Shown here piece after piece: positions 24,840-32,865 of a stretch of 64,000 bases of DNA. The translations under genes and the position numbers were made by a program. How positions within the stretch are numbered: the first letter of the stretch is position 1; every line of letters begins with the position of its first letter. Under the pieces are notes generated by a model. It was not told where the DNA came from and ran no database searches. It was given only the letters and a program-made list of their open reading frames with translations. The DNA comes from Desulfovibrionaceae bacterium. Lineage in GTDB: Bacteria > Desulfobacterota > Desulfovibrionia > Desulfovibrionales > Desulfovibrionaceae. The stretch covers positions 104,847-168,846 of the forward strand of contig JAQVCS010000003.1 of NCBI GenBank assembly GCA_028689675.1, given 5' to 3'.

Positions 24840-27770
24840 ATGAAAAAACACGGCTTTACGCTGTTGCGCGAAGAAAATATGCAGGAAGTGGGCGGCCTTG
24901 CCCGCTTGTGGCAGCATGATGTTACAGGGGCAGAAGTGCTTTCGGTAGGTAATACCGATGAAAATAAATGCTTTGGAGTGGCTTTTCGCACGCCCCCGCA
25001 CGATTCTACTGGTGTGGCGCACATTCTTGAGCATTCTGTGCTGTGCGGCTCGGATAAATATCCTGTAAAAGAGCCCTTTGTGGAATTGCTCAAAGGTTCA
25101 TTGCAGACCTTTTTGAATGCCTTTACCTTTCCTGACAAGACATGCTACCCCGTGGCAAGCTGCAATACACAAGATTTTTATAATCTTATTGATGTGTATT
25201 TAGACGCCGTGTTTCACCCGCGCATTACCGAGGCTGTGCTGCAGCAGGAGGGCTGGCATGTCGAAGCCAATGCCCCCGATGCCCCTTGGTCTTTTAAGGG
25301 CGTGGTATATAATGAAATGAAGGGCGTATATTCTTCTGCTGATTCTGTGCTGGCCGAAGAATCGCAGCATGCTGTTTTTCCCGATCAGCTGTATTCTGTT
25401 GATTCTGGCGGCAACCCAGAGGTTATCCCCATGCTGACCTTTGAGGCCTTTAAGTCTTTTCACGAGGCCTATTATCACCCCAGCAATGCCCGCTTCTTCT
25501 TTTGGGGTGACGATGACGAAGACAAGCGCCTTGCCCTGCTTGCCGCTGTGCTTGCGCCCTATGGCAAGCAAAAGCCCAATTCTGCCGTGCCCTTGCAGCC
25601 GCGCCGTGAAATGCCGCGCCAGCTTGAGGTGGCCTATGCCGCCACAGAAGAAGAAAACCGCGCCATGTTTACAGTAAACTGGCTGCTGTGCGAAACCGCC
25701 GATGTGGAAGCTGCCCTGACCTTTGAAATGCTGGAGCATATCTTAGAGGGGCTGCCCGGTTCGCCCTTGCGCAAGGCTTTAATAGAATCGGGGCTGGGCG
25801 AAGACACTACAGGCTGCGGGCTTGAAACAGATTTGCGGCAAATGTATTATTCTACAGGCTTGAAAGGCCTTGCCCAGCGCGATGTGCAGCAGGCAGAAAT
25901 GCTTATTTATGAAACCTTGGGGGCGCTGGCCGAGGAAGGTGTGCCTGCCGAGGCCATAGAAGCTGCGGTGAACAGTGTGGAATTTGCCCTGCGTGAAAAT
26001 AATTCGGGGCGCTTCCCGCGTGGGCTTTCGGCCATGGTGCAAAGCCTTTCCACATGGCTGTACGATGGCGACCCCTTTGCCTCTTTGGCGTGGGAAGCCC
26101 CGCTTGCGCGCATTAAAGCCCGCCTTGCTCGCGGCGAAAAAGTTTTTGAGCAAGCCTTGCAGCAATGGTTTTTGCAAAATAATCACCGCGCCACCGTGGT
26201 GCTGCTGCCCGATGCCACGCTGGGCAAGCGCCGTGAAGCGGCCGAGCAGCAGCGCTTGGATGCCATTCAGGCGGCGTGCTCGGCAGAAGAGCGTGCGGCC
26301 GTAGTGGCCATGACGCAGGAATTGCAAGAAGCGCAGGCGCGCCCAGACAAGCCCGAAGATGTGGCAAAAATTCCCAGCCTTGGCGTGGAAGATTTACCCC
26401 TGCGCAACAGCCTGCTGCCCCTGCGGGTGGCTGGCAAGCCCTCAGCACCCGTTATAGTGCACGAGCTGGAAACCTCGGGCGTGTTGTATACCAATTTGCT
26501 GCTGCCGCTTGGGGCTGTGCCCGCGCGCTTGCTGCCCCTTGTGCCCCTGCTGGCACGTAGCCTGACCGAGCTTGGCACAGCCCAGCATGATTATGTCAGC
26601 CTTGGTATGCACATTGCCTCAAAAACAGGCGGCATGGGGGCAGGGCCTTTGTTTGGCAACACCCGCCGTCAGGGCAGCGCACGGGGCGGGCATTTTGCCT
26701 ATTTGAATATTGGCGGCAAGGCTGTTGCCGATAAGGTGGACGATTTATTTGCCATCTATAATGAAGTGCTCTTTCAGCCCTTGGCCTCACTGGCCGCAGG
26801 GCGCGAGCGCATGATGCAAATGCTGCTTGAAAGCAAGGCGCGCCTCGAACAAGGCTTGGCCGCGGCAGGGCATTCTGCTGTGGGCATGCGCTTGCGGGCG
26901 CGCTATTCTGTAGGCGGCTGGATAAGCGAAGTGACGGGCGGCTTCAGCTACTTGCAGGCTGTGCGCGCCTTACTTGCCCGCATGGAAGCCGATTTTGACA
27001 GCGTGCTGGCTGATTTAGAGCAAATACGCCAGCTTGTGTTGTGCCAGCCAGCCGAAGGCGGGGCATTTTTTGATTGCACTGGCACGCCTGCCCTGTGCCG
27101 CAAGGCAGAAGAACAGGCTGGGCAGCTTTTGGCCGCCTTGCCTGTGGGCTCTGCCCCTGCGGCTGGCGATTGGGCTTGCCCTGCCTACCCCGAGGGTGAG
27201 GCCATTCTTGCCCCTTCGCAAATCAATTATGTGGGTAAGGCCGCAAATTTGTACGATTTGGGCTATAGCTATCATGGTTCGGCTTCGGTCATTCTGCGCT
27301 TTATGCGTATGGGCTATTTGTGGGAAAAGGTGCGCGTGCAGGGCGGGGCTTATGGGGCTTTTTGTGCCCTTGACCGCATGAGCGGCACCTTTGTGCAAAC
27401 CTCATACCGTGACCCCAACGTACTGGAAACCCTGCACGCCTACGACGGCATGGCCGACTTCCTGCGTGCTTTTGAGCCAGACAAGCGCGCATTGGCCAGT
27501 GCCATTGTGGGGGCTATTGGCGATGTGGATGCCTATTTATTGCCCGATGCCAAGGGCGCGCAGGCTTTGGCGCAGCACCTTGCTGGCGACACGGCCGAAG
27601 TAAGGCAGCAAATGCGTGATGAAATTCTGGGCACAACAGCCCAGCATTTCCGCGATTTTGCGCAGGTGCTGGATGCTGCCCGTGCGCATGCCGCCGTGTG
27701 CGTTCTGGGTGGCTCGACAGTGGAAGAAGCCGCCCGCGAGCAGGGCTGGGTAACAGAAAAATTGCTGTAG
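24840..27770 (+). CDS. PreP/Cym1-like M16C zinc metalloprotease
   Basis: A 976-aa insulinase-superfamily protease of the presequence-protease class, which degrades free peptides inside a two-bowl chamber. The inverted zinc motif HILEH is at residues 61-65, within VAHILEHSVLCGSDKYPVKE. The following ELLKGSLQTFLNAFTFPDKT block is diagnostic of PreP over pitrilysin. The M16C-associated linker and inactive C-terminal half (QGGAYGAFCALDR near 840) are present. Length fits the ~970-aa bacterial members. AAAGGA upstream supports the ATG at 24840. No signal peptide is seen, so it is probably cytosolic. Confidence 0.93.
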   Translation: MKKHGFTLLREENMQEVGGLARLWQHDVTGAEVLSVGNTDENKCFGVAFRTPPHDSTGVAHILEHSVLCGSDKYPVKEPFVELLKGSLQTFLNAFTFPDKTCYPVASCNTQDFYNLIDVYLDAVFHPRITEAVLQQEGWHVEANAPDAPWSFKGVVYNEMKGVYSSADSVLAEESQHAVFPDQLYSVDSGGNPEVIPMLTFEAFKSFHEAYYHPSNARFFFWGDDDEDKRLALLAAVLAPYGKQKPNSAVPLQPRREMPRQLEVAYAATEEENRAMFTVNWLLCETADVEAALTFEMLEHILEGLPGSPLRKALIESGLGEDTTGCGLETDLRQMYYSTGLKGLAQRDVQQAEMLIYETLGALAEEGVPAEAIEAAVNSVEFALRENNSGRFPRGLSAMVQSLSTWLYDGDPFASLAWEAPLARIKARLARGEKVFEQALQQWFLQNNHRATVVLLPDATLGKRREAAEQQRLDAIQAACSAEERAAVVAMTQELQEAQARPDKPEDVAKIPSLGVEDLPLRNSLLPLRVAGKPSAPVIVHELETSGVLYTNLLLPLGAVPARLLPLVPLLARSLTELGTAQHDYVSLGMHIASKTGGMGAGPLFGNTRRQGSARGGHFAYLNIGGKAVADKVDDLFAIYNEVLFQPLASLAAGRERMMQMLLESKARLEQGLAAAGHSAVGMRLRARYSVGGWISEVTGGFSYLQAVRALLARMEADFDSVLADLEQIRQLVLCQPAEGGAFFDCTGTPALCRKAEEQAGQLLAALPVGSAPAAGDWACPAYPEGEAILAPSQINYVGKAANLYDLGYSYHGSASVILRFMRMGYLWEKVRVQGGAYGAFCALDRMSGTFVQTSYRDPNVLETLHAYDGMADFLRAFEPDKRALASAIVGAIGDVDAYLLPDAKGAQALAQHLAGDTAEVRQQMRDEILGTTAQHFRDFAQVLDAARAHAAVCVLGGSTVEEAAREQGWVTEKLL

Positions 27771-28031
27771 TGCACAAGGGGCAGGGGGCTTTTCCCCTTC
27801 CCCTGCTGGCGAAAAACAGAGCCATGGCTGCCCCTGCACCGCATGGCTTTGTTTTTCTCTGGTGTTCTGCTTGCAGAAGTGCACACCAAGGCATATCCTT
27901 TTGTGCAAAGAAGCCGCGCCCTTCCCTTGCCGTGGGGCGGCGCTGTGTGTAGGCAGGATGAAAGCCTAGGGCAGATGCGCATTTGAATATGAGCCTCTGC
28001 TCTGCATTGTTGCCTGCAATTTTTGGCCACG

Positions 28032-28071
28032 CAATAGGCGCAGGCGAGCTTTGCTTGCCCTTTGCCTATTG
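28032..28071. promoter_or_regulatory. Long stem-loop ahead of the DHH phosphoesterase gene
   Basis: CAATAGGC pairs with GCCTATTG, and inside it GGCGAGC pairs with GCTTGCC across a 3-nt loop, giving a two-tier hairpin of about 15 bp. No T-tract follows, so a terminator is unlikely. A second small palindrome, CTTTGCC-tatt-GGCAAAG, overlaps its 3' arm, so alternative folds are possible. The rest of the 331-base gap from 27771 is GC-rich with no gene. Confidence 0.5.
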
Positions 28072-28101
28072 GCAAAGTAAAAGTGCGCTCAGGGGGGGAA
28101 A

Positions 28102-29118
28102 ATGGCACTGAACATACAAAGCAAACGCTTAACGCAATTGCGCCAATGGCTGGCAGGTCTGGAAAAAGAACAGCATTGGTGCATTATGATAACGGCAGAT
28201 CCAGACGCGCTGGCCTCTGCCTTGGCGCTGAAATTTATTATGGGGCGGCGCGTGCAGCAGGTAACGATAGCCCGCACCAATGCTGTAACTAGGCCAGATA
28301 ACTTGGCCATGATACGCTATTTGCGCATTCCTGTGGTGGAATGGAAGCCAGAAATGCAGGAAGAGTTCAGCCATTTTGCTATGGTGGATTCGCAGCCCCA
28401 CCACAGCCCTGCCTACGCCGATATTCATTTTTCAGTCATTATTGATCATCATCCCTGCTCTGCTGAGCATCCCCTTGAGGCTGGTTTTCTTGATATTCGG
28501 CCACAGATGGGGGCAACCAGCACCATATTAACACGCTATTTGCGGGCGCTGAAAAAAAGGCCGGGGCGCTTGCTTTCTACAGCATTGCTGTATGGCATCC
28601 GCACCGATACCGCTACCTTTGAGCGCGGCGGTGGGGAAGATGATTTGCAGGCTTATCAATGGCTTACCCGCCATGCCGACAACAGCATTCTGCGCCGTAT
28701 TATTCGCAGTGAATACTTGCTGGGCTGGCTGCCCTTGTTTAGCCGTGCTTTTCGTTATTTACGCGAATGCCGTGGCAAGGGCATGCACGCCCATGTGGGC
28801 AAAGTAAGCTCTGCCGATCTGCTGGTGGCCATAGCCGACTTTTTTACCCGCGTGCATGGGCTGAAGTGGGTGGTGGTCAGCGGCGTGGTGGGGGATGGCG
28901 GCATTGTTATTTTTCGTGGTGATGGCTCGCGGCATTTGGGGCGCTTGGCCGATGCCTGCTTTTACGATGTAGGCTCGGGCGGCGGGCACAGCGCATTGGC
29001 AAGGGCAGAATTCCCTTTAAGCGCTTTAAGCGCTGCCGATAGAGGTGATGTGGGCAATTTTGTGCATACTCGTGTGCAAACGCGCAAATTACGCGCAGCC
29101 ACGGCTGTGGACATATAA
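28102..29118 (+). CDS. DHH-family phosphoesterase
   Basis: A 338-aa DHH/DHHA1 protein. Motif I is ITADPDALASALAL near residue 30, the DHH motif is SVIIDHHP near 113-120, and the C-terminal DHHA1 part ends with DVGSGGGHSALARAEF. Such enzymes hydrolyse short oligoribonucleotides, pAp or cyclic dinucleotides with Mn. Which of these applies cannot be settled, because it is less similar to NrnA and GdpP than they are to each other. It lacks membrane or GGDEF segments. GGGGGGG lies just before the ATG. A prominent stem-loop is in its leader. Confidence 0.85.
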   Translation: MALNIQSKRLTQLRQWLAGLEKEQHWCIMITADPDALASALALKFIMGRRVQQVTIARTNAVTRPDNLAMIRYLRIPVVEWKPEMQEEFSHFAMVDSQPHHSPAYADIHFSVIIDHHPCSAEHPLEAGFLDIRPQMGATSTILTRYLRALKKRPGRLLSTALLYGIRTDTATFERGGGEDDLQAYQWLTRHADNSILRRIIRSEYLLGWLPLFSRAFRYLRECRGKGMHAHVGKVSSADLLVAIADFFTRVHGLKWVVVSGVVGDGGIVIFRGDGSRHLGRLADACFYDVGSGGGHSALARAEFPLSALSAADRGDVGNFVHTRVQTRKLRAATAVDI

Positions 29119-29199
29119 TATTTCTGTGCATTGCACCTGCCGTGCACAGGCATGATAGCTGCTGGCCAGCCCTCATGGTACTTTTTTTCAGGAGGCTTT

Positions 29200-29658
29200 A
29201 TGCTGCACCGTGTTGTTTTTGTGGCGCGCGTTTTGTGCTGTGCTGTATTGTTGCTGTGCGGGCTTGCTGCTTGCCAGCCAGCGCAGTCAGCCAAGCAGGA
29301 GGGTGATGTGGAATTGACTCAGGGGCTTTGGGCTTTGGTAAGCCTGCGCCAACAGCCTGCCAAGGTATATGATGACCAGCCTGAGGTGCATCTTGTTTTT
29401 ATACAAGAAGAAGCAGGCATGCGCATAGCTGGCTCGGATGGCTGCAACAGGCTTATTGGCATGGCGCAGCTCAAAGGGGCAACTATAGATTTTGGTCAAA
29501 TGGGTACAACCATGATGGCTTGCCCCAAAGGGCAGGAGCAGGGGCAGGAATTTTTGCGTGTGCTTGCCGAAACGCACAGCCTACAGAGAGAAGGCAAGAT
29601 TTTGCGTTTGCTGAACAAGGGAAAAGAATTGGCCGTGTTTGAAAATCGCGCTTTATAA
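29200..29658 (+). CDS. META/HslJ-domain lipoprotein
   Basis: A 152-aa lipoprotein: MLHRVVFVARVLCCAVLLLC precedes GLAACQP, with lipobox LAAC. The mature part is a META domain, seen in TQGLWALVSLR, the SDGCNRLIGMA core and MGTTMMACPKGQE, where the two Cys probably form a disulfide as in HslJ-type proteins. In E. coli HslJ affects novobiocin resistance, but the function here is unknown. CAGGAGG precedes the ATG at 29200 and rules out an upstream start. It is followed by a strong terminator. Confidence 0.85.
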   Translation: MLHRVVFVARVLCCAVLLLCGLAACQPAQSAKQEGDVELTQGLWALVSLRQQPAKVYDDQPEVHLVFIQEEAGMRIAGSDGCNRLIGMAQLKGATIDFGQMGTTMMACPKGQEQGQEFLRVLAETHSLQREGKILRLLNKGKELAVFENRAL

Positions 29659-29746
29659 GCCCTTCTAGGAGTAGCGCAATTTCAAAATAACATTGCTCTA
29701 TTGTTTCTTTGCCTGCTCAGCTTTTTGGGCTTGAGCAACAGTAAAA

Positions 29747-29781
29747 ACACGCGCAAGGCACAGGCCTGCGCGTGTTTTTTT
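29747..29781. terminator. Bidirectional terminator between convergent genes
   Basis: ACACGCGCA and TGCGCGTGT form a perfect 9-bp stem with T7 on the plus strand and A5 before the left arm. It can end both the META lipoprotein gene (+) and the CDF gene (-). Confidence 0.9.
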
Positions 29782-29802
29782 GCTATGCTGTGGGTAATTT
29801 GC

Positions 29803-31239
29803 TTAGGCGGGCAGCGGTTCCATATGCACAGTAATGCGGCGCAGCTTGGGGAATTCTTGCCGCAAAGCCGCTTCTAGGCTGGTGGCAAGGCTGTGCGTTG
29901 CAGCCACACTGTTTTCGGCGCTGGTGAGGCAATGCAGGCTGAGGCATTGCTCTTCCCCTGCCTCGGCATGGCAGGTATAGGCCTTGATGCGGTGGCACTG
30001 GGCAAGGCCGTGCTGCGCGGCAAGGCGGCTAAGGCATTGCCTGATGCGCTCAAGCTCTTCTGGGGGCAGGCTGTGCTGTGTGCCCTGCGCTATGGGCTGC
30101 TCTGGCTCAATGTGGGTCACTAGTTCAAGCTGGGGTAGGGCTGCGTGTACATCGTTTTCAAAGGCCGTCACGCGGGCATAGGCTGCGCCAAAGGGCATAG
30201 CCGCGTGCATTTCAACATGCACTTCAGCATGAATTTGCCCCGCATCTTCTAAAATATGCAGGGAATGCACATGAAAGCCATGCTCCTCGGCCAGCTGATG
30301 AATAACTGGGAAGGGGGCAGACACGGTATGGCTTTGCCCTATGTTGGCCACAGGCTCAACATGCACGGTCACATCTGCCCCTTCAATCAGCGCTGTTAGG
30401 CTTTGTTCCACCTGATGCGCAAGGGCATGGCCTTGGGTTACACGCATGCTGGGGGCAACGCCAATGGCAAGGTCTATAAAATTATAGGGGCCGCTGGTGC
30501 GAATGCGTATATTTTTTACCGCCGTAATGCCCGGCAGTGCCATCACTGCCTGCCGTATGCTTGCGGCCTTTTCCTGCCCGTCGCCATCCAGCAGGGCATT
30601 GATAGCGCGCTTGCCCATACAATAGCAGCTTTTTAAAATAATAATGGATACACACAGGGCGGCAAAGGCATCCATGCGGTCAAGCCAAGGCTTCAGGGCA
30701 GATTCGGCAGGCAGAAATTTGCCAGCCCACACAGCCAGCACGCCAAAAAGTACCACACTGGAAGACCAGATATCTGACCAGAAGTGCAGGGCATCTGCCT
30801 CCAGCGCCTGACTATTATATTTTTTTGCCACGCGGCGCAGCATACGCGCCCTGTTGACATCAATGGCAATAGAAAAAATCATAATGCCCGCGCCCCACAG
30901 CGAGGGCAGCACGGGGCTGCCGCCATAGCGTAGGCGCATGTAGCCTTCATGCACAATCCATGCAGAGGTCAGCGCCAGTAGGGCTGTTTCTGCTAATGCG
31001 GCAATATTTTCTGCCTTGCCGTGGCCATAGGGGTGCTTGGCATCGGCAGGCAGCATGGCCACGCGCACCGCCACCAGCGTAATGCCCGCAGCCACAAGGT
31101 CAAAGCCGCTGTGTAAGGCTTCGGAAAGAATACCCAAACTGTTGGTATACAGCCCTATGCCCAGCTTGATGCCTGTGAGCACTAAGGCAGCACATAAAGA
31201 AAGGAGTGCTGCCCGATTTTTTTCTTTTTGCCCTGTCAT
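29803..31239 (-). CDS. Cation diffusion facilitator (CDF) metal transporter with extended C-terminus
   Basis: A 478-aa protein. The first ~200 residues form the CDF membrane domain: NSLGILSEALHSGFDLVAAG (TM2) and EADALHFWSDIWSS (TM5) supply the paired Asp/His metal-site residues typical of Fe/Zn exporters. A ZT-dimer domain follows (~215-290). The last ~180 residues are an extra extension with two more ferredoxin-like copies rich in His and Glu (HVHSLHILEDAGQIHAEVHVEM), probably metal-sensing. Standard CDFs are about 300 aa, so this is a long form. The metal is not determined. Confidence 0.93.
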   Translation of the reverse strand: MTGQKEKNRAALLSLCAALVLTGIKLGIGLYTNSLGILSEALHSGFDLVAAGITLVAVRVAMLPADAKHPYGHGKAENIAALAETALLALTSAWIVHEGYMRLRYGGSPVLPSLWGAGIMIFSIAIDVNRARMLRRVAKKYNSQALEADALHFWSDIWSSSVVLFGVLAVWAGKFLPAESALKPWLDRMDAFAALCVSIIILKSCYCMGKRAINALLDGDGQEKAASIRQAVMALPGITAVKNIRIRTSGPYNFIDLAIGVAPSMRVTQGHALAHQVEQSLTALIEGADVTVHVEPVANIGQSHTVSAPFPVIHQLAEEHGFHVHSLHILEDAGQIHAEVHVEMHAAMPFGAAYARVTAFENDVHAALPQLELVTHIEPEQPIAQGTQHSLPPEELERIRQCLSRLAAQHGLAQCHRIKAYTCHAEAGEEQCLSLHCLTSAENSVAATHSLATSLEAALRQEFPKLRRITVHMEPLPA

Positions 31240-31290
31240 TCTCTGTTCCCTCTATTTTCTTTAGCCCTCAGCAGGCGGCATTGTCGTGTA

Positions 31291-31337
31291 AAAAAACGCT
31301 TTTTACCGCAGCAGACAGCAGGATAAAAAGCGTTTTT
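31291..31337 (-). terminator. Terminator downstream of the TetR gene
   Basis: AAAAACGCTTTTTA and TAAAAAGCGTTTTT form a perfect 14-bp stem, and T residues continue on the minus strand. It separates tetR from the CDF gene. Confidence 0.85.
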
Positions 31338-31356
31338 GTAGCAAGTAAGCTCTGTG

Positions 31357-31947
31357 CTAACGTGGGGAAAGCATATTTTGCGTACCGCGCAAGAGCGTGG
31401 GCAAGATTTGTTCGGAATTGGCCAAAAAGCCTAAATTAACAAAGCGCATAATGCCAGCACAGCCGCCAGCAATAACCGCGGCCACGGTTACAGGGTCTAT
31501 ATCTTGGCGAATGCTGCCGTCTTTTTTGCCGCGCTCAATGGCGCTGACAAAATTTTCTTGCAGCAATTTGAGAATATAGTTGCACTGGTCATAGGCCTCT
31601 GCCCCCGGCTCGCCATAATGCCCTGGGGCATCACGAAAAATAAGTGAAAATTCTGTGCTGTTATTGCGTGCAAAAACATAACAGGCACGAATGACCGCAC
31701 AAATTTGCTCTAAGCCCGTTTCTGGCGTGCAGACTTCAAGATATTTATACACGTCTGCCGTGATGCGGCTGGAAAGACGCTGTATAAGTTCAAGAAATAT
31801 TTCGTCTTTATTTTTGAAATGGCGAAATATTGTGCCTTCTGCCACGCCCGCTTCCTGTGCCAGCAAGGCTGTTGAAGTGCGGGCGAAGCCACGTTCAGAG
31901 AAAAGCTTGGTGGCTGTCTCTAAAATGCGGTCGCGTTTGACTGCCAT
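31357..31947 (-). CDS. TetR/AcrR-family transcriptional regulator
   Basis: A 196-aa one-component repressor. The N-terminal helix-turn-helix runs RDRILETATKLFSERG, TSTALLAQEAGVAEGTIFRHF and KNKDEIF, the classic TetR layout. The C-terminal ligand domain (~60-196) contains LIFRDAPGHYGEPG. GGGAGGAA supports the ATG at 31947. It begins one base after the trmI stop, so it is probably in the PBP1A-trmI transcript. It is not beside an efflux gene, and its target cannot be told from position. The RND operon 12 kb away is one possibility only. Confidence 0.92.
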   Translation of the reverse strand: MAVKRDRILETATKLFSERGFARTSTALLAQEAGVAEGTIFRHFKNKDEIFLELIQRLSSRITADVYKYLEVCTPETGLEQICAVIRACYVFARNNSTEFSLIFRDAPGHYGEPGAEAYDQCNYILKLLQENFVSAIERGKKDGSIRQDIDPVTVAAVIAGGCAGIMRFVNLGFLANSEQILPTLLRGTQNMLSPR

Positions 31948-31948
31948 G

Positions 31949-32836
31949 TTATTCCTCCCCGCTGTCGTCGCCTTGTTCCTGCTCGCCATTGGCCAAAGCA
32001 AGACGCTCTTGCCTTGCCTTTTCTTGCTTGCGCTCGCGCGTGCCCATGGGCTTGCGCGATTCAAAATCGTCACTGCGTTCCTGATGCCGGCAAAAAACCA
32101 AAAAGCCAGTGTGGGCTATCATGCGGTCTGAAGGGCGCAGGCGGTCGGCCACGGGCTTCCATGTGCGCAGCAGCAGCTCGCACACTTCAATTTCTGCAAA
32201 AGCCCCTTTTTCCAAGCCCAGCAGCAGCTTACCCACCTGATCCACCGTGGGCAGCAAAAAGCCCAGCATGGCACCGGGGCGTACGGCAGCCACCGCATGG
32301 TCAAGATATTCCCACGGGGTGCGCACATCTAAAAAGAGTGCATCGGCATTGCTGGTGCAAAAGCCATTGGCAATGTCTTGATGGTGGAAGGTGACATTTT
32401 CACCCACCCCAGCCCATGCCAAATTGCGCTTGGCCAGCTTATGGAATTCTTCGCGCGCCTCATGGGTGTGCACATGCCCTGTGGTGCCTGAAAACCAAGA
32501 AAGTGCCAGCGTAAGCCCGCCAGAGCCAGAGCCTGCTTCAATAATGGTGCGCCCTGACCCCACGCCCAAGCGCATGCAAATATAGGCAATATCCTTGGGG
32601 TAAATAATTTGCGTTTGGCGCTTTACCCCTTTTATCAAATCGAACAAAGCTGGTTTTTGCACACGCACAGGCACGCCAAGGCTTGTTTTCACTTCAGAAC
32701 CGAACTCGGCGGCGGCAATATCTTCAGCACGCAAAATGCCGTCGGCACTATGCCAGTCCTGCCCTTCTTCAAGGCGTTTTAAATAGCGCTTGCCCTTGGG
32801 GGTGGCATAAATAACAAGTTCTCCGTAGCTGGGCAT
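31949..32836 (-). CDS. trmI: tRNA (adenine-N1)-methyltransferase, TrmI family
   Basis: A 295-aa SAM-dependent enzyme that makes m1A58 in the T-loop of tRNA. The Gcd14 domain is visible as IYPKDIAYICMRLGV, then the SAM-binding IEAGSGSGGLTLAL near residue 105, and LFLDVRTPWEYLDHA as the motif IV region. The N-terminal beta domain opens with GELVIYATPKGKRYLKRL. The last 35 residues are charged and disordered. It lies 29 bases behind PBP1A and one base ahead of tetR, forming a three-gene run. TrmI enzymes act as tetramers. Confidence 0.93.
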   Translation of the reverse strand: MPSYGELVIYATPKGKRYLKRLEEGQDWHSADGILRAEDIAAAEFGSEVKTSLGVPVRVQKPALFDLIKGVKRQTQIIYPKDIAYICMRLGVGSGRTIIEAGSGSGGLTLALSWFSGTTGHVHTHEAREEFHKLAKRNLAWAGVGENVTFHHQDIANGFCTSNADALFLDVRTPWEYLDHAVAAVRPGAMLGFLLPTVDQVGKLLLGLEKGAFAEIEVCELLLRTWKPVADRLRPSDRMIAHTGFLVFCRHQERSDDFESRKPMGTRERKQEKARQERLALANGEQEQGDDSGEE

Positions 32837-32865
32837 AATAATCCTATATAAGGTATGGGTGAGTA

